A DNA stretch of 7,955 bases. It comes from Jatrophihabitans sp. (GTDB lineage: Bacteria > Actinomycetota > Actinomycetes > Mycobacteriales > Jatrophihabitantaceae). The stretch lies in NCBI GenBank assembly GCA_025966255.1, contig JAOPVG010000162.1, positions 1 through 7,955 of the forward strand, in the 5' to 3' direction. The notes under the pieces were generated by a model. That model did not search any database, was not told the origin of the DNA, and was given only the letters and a program-made list of their open reading frames with translations. Each line of letters begins with the position of its first letter. Within the stretch, counting starts at the first letter, position 1. The translations under genes and the position numbers were made by a program. Below are positions 6,770-7,955 of the stretch, piece after piece.

Positions 6770-7955
6770 AGCTCAGCATCTTGGTCAGCAGGGACGTGGG
6801 GATGAGCACGCTCGAGCCCGGGTAGGTACCCGGCAGCGACGGGGCGTAGATGCCCTTGGTCGCCTTGACGAACGGCATCGGCACGATCGACTGAGCCGGC
6901 ACGCTCTTGCCGTCGAGCAGCTCCATGACGGCCGTGACCGACACGCGGGCCTGGTAGTTCAGACCGCTCGTGTAGTACAGGTCGAACGCCTTGGAGGTGC
7001 CCTGCGCCTTCTCCCACACACCGAACAGATCGTTGTTCGAGGTGAACGTGATCAGCGCGGGAGTGACCTTGCCGGCCTGCTCGTAGGCCTTGACGACCTG
7101 GGGCAGCGGGTCGGCGTAGTCGTAGAGGATCGCCTTGATCGGCTTGCCGGTCGAGACCAGTCCGGACGCGGCCTTGAACGTGCCGGCCGGGGTCCAGTTC
7201 GTGTCCGCCTTGTAGGCCACGTCGACGCCACCGCCGCCGGACTTGAACTGCGTCTCGGCGCACGTGTTCCACGTCGCGCCCTGCGGGTTGCCGGGCGTGC
7301 CGTTGAAGAAGGCGACCTGGCCCTTGCCGCCGAGCAACTTGGTGGCCGTGGTGGCCATCTCCTTGCCCGCGGTGCAGATGTCCTCGTGGACCTGGTTGGA
7401 CACTGCGCTGGTCGGCGCGTTCGGGATGCCACCGACGAAGGCCGAGACCTTCGCGCCGGCCCGCTGCGCGGCGCTGTACGCCGGGAGAACCGCGGAACCG
7501 AAGTCGTCGTAGGTGACGATCGCCTTCACACCCTGCGCCGTGAGGCTGCGGATGTTCGCGTTCATCTGCGAGAGGTCACCGTGCGCGTTCGTGTAGGTGA
7601 TCTTGCCGATCTTCTTGTACTGCAGCGCCTGGAGGATGATCTCCATCTTCGAGATCTTGCGCCAGGTGTTGTCACCGAAACCGTCGGCGATGCCGAGCGT
7701 CGTGGTGCCGCCGGTGCCGGTATCGCAGGTTGCCGCCTGCCAGCACTTGAGGGCCGTGTCGAGCTGGGCCTGCGTCTGCGTGCCGGCCGCGACCTGGAAG
7801 GCCTTCTGCACGATGGCGGGCAGGGACGACACCTCGACGTGCGTCAGGAACGCCTTGTCGACCATCTTCTGCACCGTCGCGCCGTCAGCCGAGCCCCCGT
7901 CGCCCGCGGCGCTGCTGCCGGCAGCCTTGGTCGCACTGCCACCGCCGCCACCCGA
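6768..7955 (-). CDS. ABC transporter substrate-binding lipoprotein, type I periplasmic (sugar) fold; N-terminus beyond the window
   Basis: 395 residues are visible before TAG at 6768-6770; the frame is open to the right edge, so the true start and signal peptide are outside. The first visible residues are a Gly/Ser/Ala-rich linker (SGGGGGSATKAAGSSAAG), typical of the stretch just after the lipobox Cys of actinobacterial binding lipoproteins, so it is probably membrane-anchored on the cell surface. The GTG at 7874 is not preferred as a start because it would leave no export signal. After a helical N-terminal extension comes the two-lobed sugar-binding fold, starting at TTTLGIADGFGDNTWR, with QMNANIRSLTAQGVKAIV and AAQRAGAKVSAF as the repeating helix-strand units. 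Four Cys are visible; two flank the start of the core (CWQAATC). It lies 10 bases before the fused transporter and should deliver substrate to it. Ligand unknown. Confidence 0.9.
   Translation of the reverse strand, partial: SGGGGGSATKAAGSSAAGDGGSADGATVQKMVDKAFLTHVEVSSLPAIVQKAFQVAAGTQTQAQLDTALKCWQAATCDTGTGGTTTLGIADGFGDNTWRKISKMEIILQALQYKKIGKITYTNAHGDLSQMNANIRSLTAQGVKAIVTYDDFGSAVLPAYSAAQRAGAKVSAFVGGIPNAPTSAVSNQVHEDICTAGKEMATTATKLLGGKGQVAFFNGTPGNPQGATWNTCAETQFKSGGGGVDVAYKADTNWTPAGTFKAASGLVSTGKPIKAILYDYADPLPQVVKAYEQAGKVTPALITFTSNNDLFGVWEKAQGTSKAFDLYYTSGLNYQARVSVTAVMELLDGKSVPAQSIVPMPFVKATKGIYAPSLPGTYPGSSVLIPTSLLTKMLS

Noticed and set aside
1..7955. CRISPR arrays, tRNA or rRNA genes, insertion sequences, phage genes
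   Set aside because: No regularly spaced repeats, RNA-gene signatures, transposase motifs or terminal inverted repeats were seen; the coding space is filled by the listed genes.

Overview
The window is high-GC DNA with high-GC codon use, TTG and GTG starts as well as ATG, purine-rich Shine-Dalgarno sites and a sigma-54-activator-like regulator that lacks the sigma-54 contact loop. Together these point to a soil-type actinobacterium; genus cannot be assigned from the sequence alone.

Layout: (1) positions 89-1900, plus strand: a GAF / AAA-like / Fis-type HTH transcriptional regulator of the AcoR kind. (2) 1901-2127: a 227-base convergent gap with no clear terminator, holding a 54-codon minus-strand stretch that reads like the tail of a lost gene. 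(3) 7955 down to 2128, all on the minus strand and almost without gaps: a sugar-type (type I periplasmic fold) ABC substrate-binding lipoprotein whose N-terminus is off the right edge; a single 875-residue protein fusing an RbsA-like double ATPase to an RbsC-like permease; a metallo-beta-lactamase-fold hydrolase of the N-acyl-homoserine-lactonase family; a small FmdB-type zinc-ribbon protein; and a classical NAD-type short-chain dehydrogenase/reductase (SDR). Gaps are 10, 43 and 10 bases, then a 4-base ATGA overlap, so these five genes are very probably one transcript. Its promoter lies beyond position 7955.

How the genes may work together: the binding protein and fused transporter would import a small polar compound, and the hydrolase and SDR would act on it inside the cell. 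A lactone-opening enzyme beside an NAD-dependent alcohol/sugar dehydrogenase fits either an oxidative sugar or polyol route (dehydrogenase makes a lactone, hydrolase opens it) or a lactone route (hydrolase opens it, SDR oxidises the hydroxy product). The zinc-ribbon protein has no assigned role, but its translational coupling to the SDR suggests it belongs to the enzyme part. The regulator may sense the substrate or product through its GAF domain, but its target promoter is not visible. The most unusual points are the ATPase-permease fusion with a possible internal translation start at the permease junction, and the transporter/lactonase/zinc-ribbon/SDR combination.
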